Below, piece by piece: positions 36,093 through 48,750 of a DNA stretch of 64,000 bases. Origin of the DNA: Harmothoe impar. Taxonomy: Eukaryota; Annelida; Polychaeta; Phyllodocida; Polynoidae. The notes under the pieces are model-generated. The model ran no database searches. It was not told the DNA's origin and worked only from the letters and a program-made list of their open reading frames with translations. The DNA lies in NCBI GenBank assembly GCA_947462335.1, contig OX381710.1:59714842-59778841 (forward strand), in the 5' to 3' direction. Within the stretch, counting starts at the first letter, position 1; every line of letters begins with the position of its first letter. A program made the translations under genes and the position numbers.

Positions 36093-38218
36093 GAAGTTGA
36101 AGTAAGAAGAGTAATACCAGTGTCATTAATGTACTGGGGGGATGTGATATCCCCTAGGTTCTCACGTCATACATATATATGTGTCAGGTGATGAGAGGCA
36201 TACTGTAGGTGTGTTATATGAAACTCACTGGTAACAAAAAACACTTGTGGCCCTGTTTACAACAACCACATTGACCAGATGCCCATGAGGCCCTCATCTG
36301 GGCACTAAGAGTCCAAGTTGGCGGTCACATGAGGCCCAACTTACAGTGCATTTTCAGTGCTTTTTGTTTGCGTTGTGTCCATAGTGAACGTTCGTGCTGT
36401 TTAACCTTTTGAGCCCTAATCATCGGCTATACACACAGTGTAGATGTTGTTGTTACTATGTCTACACACAAAGCTAATGCTGCTGGTCGTTAGATGGCTA
36501 GCATCAGGTCAAGAGGAAGGCTGGCTTCGCCCAGTTGACATGGGTATCTGAATATTGCGGGGAGGGGGGGGGCAGTCAATGCAGATACTTGAAGACGTTA
36601 TGTAGATAGAAGATGCTTAGAAAGGTGCGTGGCAGATGGATCGGTTTGGATAGAGCTGAAATAGGCCGATAACTGCTGGAGGAAGTAGGGCGGGGTATAG
36701 GGCTAAACGTGCAGGGACGCTTTGTATGGAAATATATGGCCTTGGCACCCGGCCTCATTTTCCACACACCTCCATCATTTGTTGTGGCTGACTTGGGTTT
36801 TAGCTTTCTAATCACCAAGACGTAACGGGGAGGAGGCAATGGATGGGGCATGTGACAGGCACGGGGGCATACTAGAGAGATATAAAGTAATGGAGAATAT
36901 AGGTTAAAAGGATAAGAAATCTGAGCCTCTAATGGCTAGAAGAATGTCTTATGTACATGGCACGGTCAGGGAAATACTAAAGCCTTGATATTATTGGGTA
37001 TAACAGTAGTCGACACTGCTACCAACATTTTTTATATTACTGTAGGAGTGTTGCTCAATGGCTCACCACTGGGACACAGTACGAAAGCATTTGGTTTAAT
37101 TTTTCAACTATAACAGCTTATTTTACTGATTAGTTTGGTTAATTTTTACTATTTTATTGGTATTTACAACACGTAGGATAAAACACTACATAGTCTAAGA
37201 GGCCTGGTATTGTGATAATGTGACTACCCAGAATGTAGTCCACTCCAGATATAGCAAAGAGCAAAGAATACTAAGAGGGTCCACCTTAGTTTACCAAAGA
37301 CCCTTGACAGTCAAAGCGCCCGAAAAGGGTGACAATATTGTCGGCAGTGTAGTTCAAAAATGTTTTACCTGTCATCATTTGCTATAGTGAAGTACCGGGT
37401 AGTTTAAATGAGAAATCATTGAGAAAACATGTTTTTATGGGATTGCTGCAAAGTTCCACTGCATAGCATACTTAAACATGAGAAAGTATCTGGCCAGCAA
37501 TGTTCATGCCATTTAGATGGACATAGATTTGAGATTACAGATCTTCAAAGATGTTCAAATCAGACTGGTTCTCGGACAAGTACCCCCTGCCATCTACCCC
37601 CCGGACATCTATTCCTTGCCATTTACACTGTTGGGCCTCCACCCTCCGGACATCTACCCCTTGCCATTTACACCCCGGACATCTACCCCCTGGACATCTA
37701 CCCTCTGCCATTTACACCCCTGGTCATCTAGGACATTTACCTCCCTGGACTTTTACCTTCTAGGACTTTTACCCCTGGGGACATCCACTCTCTCCAGATA
37801 CCCATATGGTTAAGTCACATGATGTGGAGGGGTGAATGTCTCTAGGGGTAAGTTCTAAAGCGTAGAAGTCCAAGGGGGTAGATGTCCAAGGGAGTGGATG
37901 TTCTAGGGGGGTAAAAGTCCTAAGGGGGTAAAAGGCCAGGGGGTAGATGTCCTGACACCAGGTATAAACCAGAAGTAATGTGATGTGAGTGGTCTATGTG
38001 AGCTGTCCACCAGCTGAGGGCGTCATGGACATCTGGTCAATGTGGTCGTTGTAAACAGGGCCACAATTGTTTTTTGTTACCAGTGAGTTTCATATAACAG
38101 ACCTACAGTATTCCTCTCATCACCTGACACATATATGTATGATGTGAGAACCTAGGGAATATCACATCCCCTCTGTACATTAATGACACTGCTATTTCTC
38201 TCTTCTTACTTCAACTTC
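36093..38218. mobile_element. Non-autonomous element with TIRs of about 205 bp
   Basis: GAAGTTGAAGTAAGAAGAG at 36093 and its inverse complement ending at 38218 open long inverted repeats of about 205 bp (36093-36300 and about 38012-38218). These include GTGTCATTAATGTAC, CCTAGGTTCTCAC, GTGTCAGGTGATGAGAGG and GGCCCTGTTTACAAC, with scattered mismatches. The 1.7-kb interior shows no credible protein; it holds an inverted minisatellite (37581-37955). This is a DNA-transposon-like or foldback structure. Target-site duplications are not obvious because the outer flank is itself GAAGTT-repetitive. Confidence 0.8.
37581..37955. repeat. Inverted minisatellite, GGACATCTACCCCCT units
   Basis: Plus-oriented units like GGACATCTACCCCCT and GGACTTTTACCCCC fill 37581-37795. 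The same units in reverse orientation (GGGGGTAGATGTCC, GGGGGTAAAAGTCC) fill 37856-37955. The two arrays form a foldback inside the 36093-38218 element. Overlapping frames rich in Pro, Thr and Leu are by-products. Confidence 0.8.
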
Positions 38219-40763
38219 TGAGAAGAGTCATCTATTATTTGTAGCCAGCCTGAGGCCCTTCTTATACCACATAGATGGTGTTACTGTGCGGGATATCTAG
38301 ATGGAGTGTGCTTATCATTCAGCACATGTGGGGTGTAGATGTCAGTAATAGGTATACGTTGTACTTATGATAACAGTTATTATTACACAGTGTATAGCTG
38401 GCCCTACATTACTAGTGATGACCACGACAAGCCTTCCCCGGTATGTAATAGTCCTAAACATAACATGGTGGTCTGATGTCTTGATTAAGGAAGTATATTT
38501 CTTTTAATGTTGAATAACTTATAATTATATAATAGACACAACTAGAACGACAGAACTTTAATTTTTCTTAGACGTTTTATTTCACCATTTACATTTGATC
38601 ACAAAGTTTTGGCTGGGAGTGTAGCCTTCATCAGGTGATCATTTAGTTTAATTCATGTTCAAATTCTATACATATCATCAGATTTAAAAAAGGGCACGAT
38701 GCCTTTGTACTGCTCCGGTGTATTTACTTTACAGAGGGTATACTACAGCTGGAATTGACATGAGCCTTGAATACCACCCCATTTCCCCACATTACCTACT
38801 CCCTATAAACAGTAATAACAGATGGGGTATGAACCCTTATGGTGTACACCGAGTAGTAATGCCTCTACGGCCAGGGATATGGACCTTTAACACTACCGCC
38901 TACTAGGAACAGCTCCGTCAACACCGTTTATCATTGCAGCTGTTTTTCTGCCAGAATTCATATGTTCTTTTTCACTTCTTATTGAGAATGATGGATCACC
39001 CGCCGGGGGTCATGGAAACTGTCAGCACCCTAGGAAAACTAGGGCCAATTTGATGAAAGAGCCTGTTTCCTATCATACGTTTTGGTCATTCCTTGTTTTC
39101 TCCTCCTTTTTTTAAAGACCTCAATTGATGAACCTCTCCTCACTGTAGTAATGGCAATGTTCCGATTGGTGCTAACAAAATTGTTAATATTATATTGGAT
39201 AAATCGTTAGGGCGTTTAGATATGGACATGCCTTTAATTTGTTAGCTTCCCAGATCAATGTTTTACCCGATTATACAGGAGCCATACAGAGAAGGTGCCA
39301 ATGTCTCATGCAGTCAAAGATGCACTATAGGTGCATGCCAGCACCGGGGAGGTGTTAGGGCTGGGATCTACCAAGAAAGAAGCTAAGTCCCTTGAGGGTA
39401 GGGTTTTATCATGTGCTTTGAAGTATAGAAGATCAAGGTACACAATGTGCATATACAAGAGTGATACCTGCATATCCGAATATTGTTGGATGGCTTATGG
39501 AAAGTATGAACATATTCAGGGGATTAGAAACGTGATAAGGGAATATCTTCTAGCCTCCACTTTTTGGCTTCCTCTATTCACTTCTCTTTGAACTTTCGTA
39601 TTTTCGGTTAGTTCTATATGCACATTATTATCATACTTTAACGCCTTTGATATTCACACTTCATGCCCTCGGGTGCCCCTCTCTCGGGGAACACATGAGT
39701 AAGAAAATAGAGTAAAAATGCCTAAAACAAGAAATGTGTTTTTCTTAGAAACAGGATGGACTGTGACAGAATTACCCACGTCATTGTAATAGAACCTATT
39801 TTATGGAAAAGTTCCTTATGGCACATAATAGTTTCTCAGAAACAAACTCAAAGAAGTTTAAAACCATCAATCATTTATGTAGTAACTCTGGGGCCATTTT
39901 CTCTTTCGTTTATAAGCCTTCCTGGAAAATGTGGTTGCCTGGAAAACAAAGATTACCTGGGACTTCGTTTTGGTGTAAAACATGCGTTGTCGTATTAAAG
40001 ACCACATCCGGAGGTTTCAGTATGGGTGTTTGCTATTATAAACCCGTACCTATACACATTGGGTGAATTTCTATATGAAAATCACACTATAGGGGGAATA
40101 TTTAATTAGTTTTCACTTGTTTAAGTTGGTACTCCTGATTGGCCCTAAATGTCATTGCATGTGGCACCCCTGGAGAGGAAGAGGGGCATTACTTTCCCCT
40201 GGCCCAATGTGACGTCACACTGGGTAACAATGGAGAGGTGTTCATTAGGTGTAACTAATAAGCATGTGGTGCGCCCTTTTTGGTGCAGATCCAATGCTAA
40301 ATGAGCTCCCAGAACAGGGTGATTGGGGAGGGTCAAGTTCACCCCCAACCACCCTTCACGCTACTCAAGTACACCCCCCTCCCATATCCTTACCCCCGGG
40401 GGGGGGGGGGGGGGCACTCCCTCAGATTTGGATACATATGTGTGAACATGATTCCAAGGGAAAGGGTCCGTTTCTGGGTCCTAGGCACGGACCCGCGAGA
40501 GTCCTTGATAGGGGTTGCTTTTTAAGCAAATTTGGGGAGAAAGGGGTCCATTTTCAGACCTTAATGGCTTTTTAAAAGGTATTTTTCACTTTATTTTCCC
40601 ACAATATTTCTTGATCACCCTTGATTCAGATGTTTTTTCAAGGTCACCCTGTGATTAGGGTATATTTTTCAGGGCCATTCGTGATTAGGGTCCGTTTTCT
40701 GGTAAGTTTACCTTGAAAAGGGTATGCTTTTTAGAAATTTCGCCCCTTGATAAGGGTATCAAA
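38219..40763. other. Non-coding stretch with decayed repeats
   Basis: No supported exon. The section 40470-40760 has repeated phrases such as GATTAGGGT, AAGGGTATGCTTTTTA and CTTGATAAGGGTATC, suggesting an old interspersed repeat. A run of 17 G follows five C at 40393-40414. Confidence 0.45.
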
Positions 40764-40860
40764 TTAAAGGGGCATTGTCACCACTCGCACTTACCACATA
40801 GCAGACTAGAACAGTACTAGAATTGTGAGTGGGAAACGCTCGGTGAGAATGCCACTTTAA
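40764..40860. mobile_element. 97-bp MITE with TTAA ends, copy 1
   Basis: The element starts TTAAAGGGGCATT and ends AATGCCACTTTAA, so the termini are inverted and bounded by TTAA on both sides. TTAA target duplications are the hallmark of piggyBac-type transposons. The body includes CGCACTTACCA and AGACTAGAACAGTACT. A second copy of identical length lies inverted at 45456-45552. Confidence 0.82.
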
Positions 40861-41053
40861 GGGTCATGTCCGCACGTACTGACTATAGAAAAGATAGGGA
40901 GTGCCCCCCCCCCCCGGGTCCTTACCATGCATACCAGGCTGGACTGGTGGGCGTAAGGCTGCGAAACTGTTATACTGTAGTAGAGGTGCCAGTAGAGGTG
41001 TGGGGAGGTGGGGGGGGGGACTGAACACCTGATTACCTGGGACTGCAGTGGAT

Positions 41054-41806
41054 CCAGGGTATCCAGACAACTCGTCCACCTGCCAACTCGCCCACTACCA
41101 TGTCGCCTACCGATTATCCTGGTCATGCCGCCCAATTCCCATGTAGCCCACTCTCCATGTCGCCCACTCTCCAAGTCGCCCACTTTCCAAGTCCCCCACT
41201 TTCCAAGTCCCCCACGCTCCAAGTCGCCCACTCTCCAAGTCGCCCACTATGGGGATGTAGAGGGGTCCCCGCTTGAGGTTTTTTTATGACCCCTCTGAAG
41301 CCACCACTATGGTATGCCTGAGGCGGGGGGCTGAATAAATATTTTCTCCTTTTACTTTAATGAACTTATAGGGGCCTTCCATAAAGTATGTGATATTTTT
41401 TATAGTTTAAAATTCTAATTTTCAATAAGTTTCATACAGGTATAACTGGAGACAATATGGGCAGGGTGACTGGTAAAATAAATTCAAAGTGTCCACCACA
41501 AAGTGAAAACAAGACATTAATTAATCAAATTCACCAACTTTTCATTTTAAAACAAATAAAATTACTAATATCTGGATATCATGTCCCGATGCCCCTGTCT
41601 CAATATATATATAATAAAATATATGAACAGAGAGAGAGCCCAGAGAATACATATCATGTTTGCCCTGCGAACAAGCAGGTTTATAAGATGATGCTAAGAA
41701 TGGTGGGCGACTTGGTAAGTGGGTGACTTGGTGAGAGGGCGACTTGGTAAATGGGCGACTTGGTAGTGGGTGACTTGGTAAGTGGACGGGCTGACTGGAA
41801 TTCGTA
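41054..41806. mobile_element. Foldback element with AAGTCGCCCAC minisatellite arms
   Basis: Left arm 41054-41250 carries repeated 16-17 bp units (CCAAGTCGCCCACT), preceded by CAGACAACTCGTCCAC. Right arm 41702-41806 carries the same units inverted (GGGCGACTTGGTAAGT) followed by GTGGACGGGCTGACTGG. Arms correspond end to end, with a spacer of about 450 bp that is AT-rich and non-coding. Another example of tandem subrepeats inside inverted arms. Confidence 0.78.
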
Positions 41807-42528
41807 TCCAGACCCCTCCCCCGTCCAACAGTCTGTGTACACCTGTCACACATGACTGCACAGTTGCTAGGCAGGGGTTGTTAATGGAGCCCCCTAGTGA
41901 GAAAGGGTTGAAGTACGCCTCAGGGAATTCAGAAATATGAAGATTGCAAGGAGGGTCCTTAATATGGTTGAAACAGCCATAATATTTGCATATCTCAATA
42001 CTAAATGGTCATCAATCTTTTTTCAATGATGTTCCTGTGTGGCTTAATTAGTTTCAGAATTTTTCTCTAAACTTCCGGATGTGGTCTTTAAGAGGTAAAA
42101 CTATGCTTTGGTCATGAAAACATGTAAATGTCATGATGGATGATTTAATTCACATTTAAAAGTGTGTGTTATTGAACTTATCAGACAGTTCATACAGACA
42201 GACAGATATTTTAGGCAGCTCAGAGAGCAACAGCTCAGGGAGGAGCAGCAGACAAAGGAGCGGCAACAGTCCTGGCAGCAACAGCGGCCCTGGTAGTTAC
42301 AGCACATTGTGTTAAAGAAAGTGTGCTACTTCCTAGAATTCTGTCAGCATTAACGATCACAGAATAATGGGATAATGGGAAAATAAAAGTCATACTGAAA
42401 ACTATCGCCTTGAAAGCGCCAGAGACACGGATTCCCACATAATGCTGTGGAAAGAGACAGGGGGGGGGGTAAGAATCAACCCTTATCGGATCATTGTACA
42501 ACACAGGAAGAAAGAAAACTAGAATGAG

Positions 42529-42645
<117 letters not shown>

Positions 42646-45289
42646 CTGTGAGCGTTAGGAGGCGCTACTGGCAGGGCTATGGCAGTATAGTGGGGCCTGT
42701 CCATATTGATCCCATCTCCCTGTGTATGATTAATGATGTTTGTATTTTCAGTGTATTGTCCCCTTAAGGATTAATCACACCTCCCCAGCCATTGTCTACC
42801 TTAGACTTCATCAGGGGCCCGATCCTGCCCATGTCCCTATGACTTAAACATGAGTCTACGCCTGATTTGATTCCAGGGGCAGGGAGCTCAGCATGGAAAT
42901 CAATAAAAGCAGGTTATGGCCATATTATTCACTGCAGCTCCATGCATATTGCACGTATATATGTGAAAAAATAAAGAGGACCGACAACCACGGTTCGGTA
43001 GGCTATTGATCAGACATCCTAGCCTGAGGTTACTGCCGTTGGGGAGTAGGGTGAGATGGGCATAACCTGGCTTTTAAATACGGGTACAACCCAGCTGATA
43101 AAAGGATGCACTACATGTACTGTGATTCCATTGGTGCACACACTGAATGTATGCGTCTTAGATCAAAGGGTTGGTGTTTAAAACACCCAGATCGCATAGA
43201 ACACGTTTACCAGATCGATTTGACATAAGGAACTTAAACTTCAGCAAAGCAATTGCAAAAATGTTTCCGGTGGAAGAGCGGAGTTCTTCATTAGGTTTGT
43301 ATATTTGTAAATGAACACTCCATTACGATTCAACTAGCCGCTACCTCTGTTCGTTTCCTTTTAGTCCCCGTAATCGAAATGGAACATAAGTGAGTCGGTA
43401 TTTTACTCCTTTCCCCGAGCACAGTAACTTGTTTCACGCGCAATGTCACTTCAGGTGTAAGGACCGTACATGGAGACTGAACACTTAGCTAGTTTGTGGC
43501 AGACTGGGTCCATGGAAGCTAATTACTATTGGTTGGTCGCGGCACCAGCCTAAGTAAGCGTGGGAGGTTAGTCGTGCTAGGGTTACATAATGGAAGGCTG
43601 GCATGGTGTCGTATTCACGCCGACAAGTCGTCTTCAATCTTAGTTTCGGAGACATTTGCCTTCTATATAGCCCTAGTGTCTGATAAAGAGGTTGCTCCCT
43701 TCAACGTGTGTCACGGCATTGGCTGGTTCTTAGAAACGTGCTCACACACAGCCGGGGGGGGGGGGGTGGTTGGAGATCGGAATGCTAAGGCACATTGATG
43801 GCATGTAATCATATAGCCCTCAGCAGTCCTCCATTCGCCAAAATGGCTGTGATTTCAATTTACTCGTTGCTGCTTCCAATTCACAAAACATATCCCCAAA
43901 TGCAGGAAAGTCTTGATTATGACCTCTGACATCAATTCCTGTTGTTGGGTGTACATAAACACTACTTAGGATGTAGGGTCGTTATGATATATGGTACCAG
44001 TGGGTATACTAGAGCCCTGAGCTATGCAGGCACTGACTCTACAGGTTTTGTAAGAGTTGTCCAGATGTGCTATTTATGGCCGATTGGGGATCCAACAAAC
44101 GCAGTGCCCTGTGCTGGGTGCAGTCAGTAGGGGCAGTCCAGGTAAAATCAGCGAGTGGGGCTCTCTTCTAAACCACGGCAGAACTGGACAGAATGTGTAG
44201 GCTGTTCAGGCCGCCCTGCCACGGCTAAGATATACAGCTATTAGCCATTCTTTTCACAGTTATATCTCATTTATGGCTATGTCCCTATCATACCAGCGGA
44301 AAGCCATGGTTTCACTCTACACAATGTGTGATTTTCTCAAGGATCTATACATTTTACAGTTTTATATCAAGGATTACGAAGGAACTATGAAGTGTGTGCT
44401 GCCTGGGCAGGCCCACATTATGGTACCAGTAAATTGGTAGCTTCCCAGGAACACTCTGATCTAGAATGTTATTTCACTAGAGGCTACTAGGAAAGTGGAT
44501 TTAGAATTGATTCTATTGGAATGCTAGAATAATGGCCTACATTCAGATATATCCCACATTTTTATCGGACTCCTAGGGCTTGTTTAACAGAAAATCATGT
44601 CCTAAAAAACATAGAATCGCCTTTCCAATGGGGGAGCCTAAACGTGTGGGTATATACATTAGAATCCCATATATGTTTACTATATACTGCCTTAATGCCA
44701 AAATTGATTAAAATATAAATAGCCAGCGAAATTACATATATCTTGGCTGATAAGTTGTACATTCCCTATATATACGTCACCCTCCACTGCACCTGGATCC
44801 CTAGCACTTACACTGTAGCAGGGGAGTTTTACCTGGATTGACCCTGTTGACTACTCCCAGCACAGGGCAGTGCGTTTGTTTGATCCCCAGTCACCCATAA
44901 ATAGGACCGACTGGTTACCCTTCTTAGCCCAGTGTTCAGACTAGGTAGCATGCATTGCAGACACACGACGACAAAGTGCCACCATCAGTAACCTGTGTCA
45001 GACTACTACCAGCTCAGGATATAAACCAACTGCCTCTGAGTAGATACTGTCTGGTTGGCGTCTTGAACCCAAGGAGGAGGAGCATCTATTTGGCATACAC
45101 ACCAATGAAGACACTTCGTGAGTACATGCTTTTATTTAGAAGTGTAAACGAGTTTAGGTGAGCTTTCCCACTTGCTAGATTAGCTGGTGGGAACTGGCTA
45201 GCGAGGAGGGGCACCCAACTTCACTCTAATATATATCTATTTCAGCTGGGAATCGTGGAAACTCATAGGGACGATGGTTCTCACAACTT
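42646..45289. other. Non-coding stretch
   Basis: No supported exon; frames up to 89 codons lack splice, domain or compositional support. Contains a 13-G run near 43754. Confidence 0.45.
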
Positions 45290-45393
45290 TGTACTGGTAG
45301 TATGGGAGTACATTGTAACAGAGTGAATGACATGCCATCTGTGTACTGGTAGTATGGTGGTACATCGTAACAGAGTGAATCACATGACATCTA
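45290..45393 (+). repeat. 52-bp tandem repeat, two copies
   Basis: TGTACTGGTAGTATGG opens both copies (45290 and 45342); GTAACAGAGTGAAT and CATCT follow in each, with about five mismatches. A simple tandem duplication. Confidence 0.85.
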
Positions 45394-45455
45394 ACTGCAT
45401 CAATGCTGTGTAGGGGAAGACCAATCTCGGTCCATATAGGCACCATATCAGGTAC

Positions 45456-45552
45456 TTAAAGTGGCATTCTCTCCGAGCGTTTCCTACTCACAATTCAGTA
45501 CTGTTCTAGTCTGCTATCTGGTAAGTGCGAGTGGTGAGAATGCCCCTTTGAA
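45456..45552. mobile_element. 97-bp MITE with TTAA ends, copy 2 (inverted)
   Basis: Starts TTAAAGTGGCATTCTC and ends AATGCCCCTTTGAA. It aligns over its full 97 bp with the inverse complement of 40764-40860. The right target sequence has drifted from TTAA to TTGA. Two same-length copies with conserved ends define a family. Confidence 0.82.
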
Positions 45553-47477
45553 GGTAGAAGCCAGGGTCTATGCATACGGCACCTGGTGGCATAAATAAGT
45601 AACAACCTATAACCATGATAAAAGTATCTCTCACTTTTATCTCCCTTTTCTAGACCAAATAGGAAATATTTGAATGATTCCCAAAATATATATCAATTAA
45701 GAAATGAATCACTATTATTTTGATTGTAAAATGTACCTTATAATCTTATGTACATTTGGCCAAGATTTTGGTTGCAAATTGTTCACAACTTTTTTTTCTA
45801 GATTTGTGTTTTGCTCCTAAATTGGTCATGGCTCTTCGGTTTCACCTATGACTACTATTTCTTTGGATTGATTGTGTCACTATGATTTCTTCTAAACATA
45901 TTTTGCTGGAGACATCATTGGTAAATTTTTCAAAAAGTTGAAAAAAAATTAGGGATTTTCCCATAGCCGGCTATTGTTCAGGGTGCCCTATCTTCAATTG
46001 TACTATGAAGTATTGATTATTTTTTTTGCTTTCATTACATCATCATATATTAAACTAATATGGTAGATAAAAATTGACCGAACCATCCCTTCTACCTTTA
46101 AGATGAATGCTTAACCAATAAAACACGGACGTCTGATAAGGTTATTTGTATTCAAGTGAAGACATTCAGATCAGATGCTCATCTGTAGTAAGTTAAAAAC
46201 TAGAAATATACTTGATTGAGCTGAATTCAAAATGATTATAAACAAGTCACAGTGCCATACAAATGCAACCTATGATTCCCCATGATAAATTGCCAGTTCC
46301 CATGCTTACTGTGTACAATGCAAATTGTGTGAAGGGGAGTAAGGTATTATTGAGCTGTGTTCATGTCCACCCTGATTCCCTTTGTTAATCTTACACCAAG
46401 GAGAATTTGCATAGTAAAATATTCATAAATTGTCAAACCGCGGCCATCCATCACCACCCGCCCACACAAAGTGATATATAACCCTCTCAAGTCCAGCAAC
46501 TCAATGGAATATTCTATTTGAAATTAGGTAGGGTTCCTATGATCGATAACCTACTCCAGCCGATAGATAACAGAGGTGGGTTTTTGCCAAATGATTTACA
46601 TAGGTATTATTCATGTTTTGGCTGTGGCCATTGTTTAATTTGTAGCCATTTGGAGCATCATTGACACGTCCTGATGTTTTGCCTTAATGTACTCATTCTC
46701 GGTATGGCATGAATAATTTCTCAAGTACTATTAACATACCTTTTGATCTATTGAGTAATGAATTAAAATGTTCTGACTAGACTAGATTGAATTTCATCCG
46801 GATTCGATAGACAGACTGGATCCATTTTGGAATACGATTTCAACAATATCAATCATATGGCTGGCAAATATGCTATATCAAACTATACGCCCTACATAAC
46901 TAGATCCTTGACCTAACATACCTCAGACATGACAATTCACGACATTCCATATTCTTGATATTGGAAAACCCCAGTGCAGCCATAACTGCCTTACATATTG
47001 GGACTAGGACCTGAAGTACATTCTCATACATCCCCCGCGGCAGTCATATGACCTAACCTATAGCCCCAGTGAAAAGGAACTGCTCCGACGCACTGTTCCC
47101 TGACCCCAATGGCCATAGCCAGGTCCTGAGCCGAGAGCAGAACATGGATCCCCTGATTGACTATCAGGCTGAGCAGCTCTTTATAATGCACAGCCATGAA
47201 TGCCACTGGGGGCTGCTCCACCCGCCCCGCCCAGACGCAGCTAGAGGTATAAAATATACAGCAGCCTCCAAACTCCATAAAGAATTAAGGCTGGGATCAA
47301 AGCATGTCCATTGGAGTTGGGGTGGGGAGGAGGGTGCTCTGTGCTAGTGGGAGATTGGGGTGGGTCGGGTGATGGAAGGGCTCTGTGGTAGGTCAAAGGC
47401 TATTGTCAATGTACATTGGAAATAGTTAATATCACATAGTCTGGACGTCACTGATTTTAGGAGGAACATACCTTTTG
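45553..47477. other. AT-rich non-coding stretch
   Basis: No supported exon and no repeat that I can resolve. The 92-codon plus frame at 47069-47347 has no splice context or recognisable motif. Confidence 0.45.
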
Positions 47478-48249
47478 GTCATCGCGCATGTACTGTAACT
47501 TCCATGTCTCAATAAAGGAAGGGTGTGATTTAGATTTAATAGCCAAATTAGATGTATCTGCCATCAAATATCTGAATTCCAGACTCCAATGAGGTTAATG
47601 GTATCAGGTGCCAGGATAGCTTTAAAAAGCTGCGTGTACCTCCTCCACTCGCCTCTTGCTAGTGTCCCGGAGACGCCAGGATATGGCCTTTTTAATAGAG
47701 AATCTTTTTTATGGCGAGACGGATATTGTGGGAGGCACCCAGAAGGGGTTGATAAAAAAGGCACAGTTCTGTTGTTACATATCAGCGGTTAAGTCATTGC
47801 GCTATGTACATGGGTCTAAGGGGTAGAAGTGAAAAGAGCAGATCAAGAGTGTATTGATGTGAGTGGAGGGAGAAAGAGGAGGAAAAGACAGCTATACAAA
47901 GTTCGTGGAGGAACATGGGCAGAAAGGGATAGCAATAGTTGGAGAGTGGAGAGATAGAGATATGCATAGACAGTCAGACATACTTGGGTCATCGAGCATG
48001 TAACTTCCGTGTCTCAATAAAGGAAGGGTGTGGTGGGAATTGTGTGAAAATGAAACTTAACCCTAACTATCGGTTCTATATTTCATGCTCACCTTTGAGG
48101 AGAAGGAATTCATGAGGGGTTATTGAACGCACCGGTGAAGTCAACTTCTTACAGCAACGGTCAATGGCTGTATGGCCAATTTAGATGTAGCTGCCATCCA
48201 ATATCAGAATTCCAGACTCCAATGAGGTGAGTGGTATCACGTACCAGGA
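47478..48249 (+). repeat. Partial tandem duplication, about 510-bp offset
   Basis: GGTCATCG(C/A)GCATGT followed by CTCAATAAAGGAAGGGTGTG occurs at 47478 and 47987. CAGACTCCAATGAGGT and its surroundings occur near 47580 and 48220. The second copy has about 147 bp inserted (48025-48171). One unit therefore arose by tandem duplication and then diverged. Confidence 0.75.
47615..47976 (+). repeat. Dispersed direct repeat, copy 1 (partner at 50056)
   Basis: About 355 bp, from ATAGCTTTAAAAAG through GGCACAGTTCTGTTG and GTACATGGGTCTAAGGGG to TAGACAGTCAGA, is repeated at 50056-50409 in the same orientation with few mismatches. High similarity over the whole length suggests a fairly recent segmental duplication or an interspersed repeat family. 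Confidence 0.85.
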
Positions 48250-48575
48250 ATGGGGAACGATATGGACAAGAAGAGGAATTCTCTTCTCTTACTACCTCCC
48301 TGGTAATAACTATATTTCTCCTATACTACTACTACTCGGCCGAATGAAGCTGAGTAAAGTGCTACTCTGTGTATACTACTTAATGCTCATATCAACTGAG
48401 GAGTAAGTTGAATAAGAGTAAGATGAGAAGCAGCAGAACACTGCTAACAACGGGCACTTTCCATCTACCAGGAAGTGTGTGTGTGTGGGGGGGGGGGGGG
48501 GGGGGTCAAACGTAGTGTCGCCCCCTGGCGGACCTGTTGTGACCCGGCGGCCATTGGAGGTGGAGGCAGACCCTG

Positions 48576-48750
48576 TGGTAGGTGTAGGTGTAGGTGTAGG
48601 TGTAGGTGTAGGTGTAGGTGTAGGTGTAGGTGTAGGTGTAGGTGTAGGTGTAGGTGTAGGTGTAGGTGTAGGTGTAGGTGTAGGTGTAGGTGTAGGTGTA
48701 GGTGTAGGTGTAGGTGTAGGTGTAGGTGTAGGTGTAGGTGTAGGTGTAGG
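48576..48750 (+). repeat. Hexamer array (GGTGTA)n, about 28 copies
   Basis: A pure 6-bp repeat of about 172 bp. A run of 19 G lies 70 bp upstream (48487-48505). All six frames are open through it (CRCRCR, GVGVGV on plus; HLHLHL, YTYTYT on minus), which explains the frames of 98-196 codons seen here. The unit is not a canonical telomere repeat. Confidence 0.95.

Noticed and set aside
48576..48750. Possible interstitial telomere repeat
   Set aside because: The unit GGTGTA is not TTAGGG or a known animal telomere variant; treated as an ordinary hexamer microsatellite.
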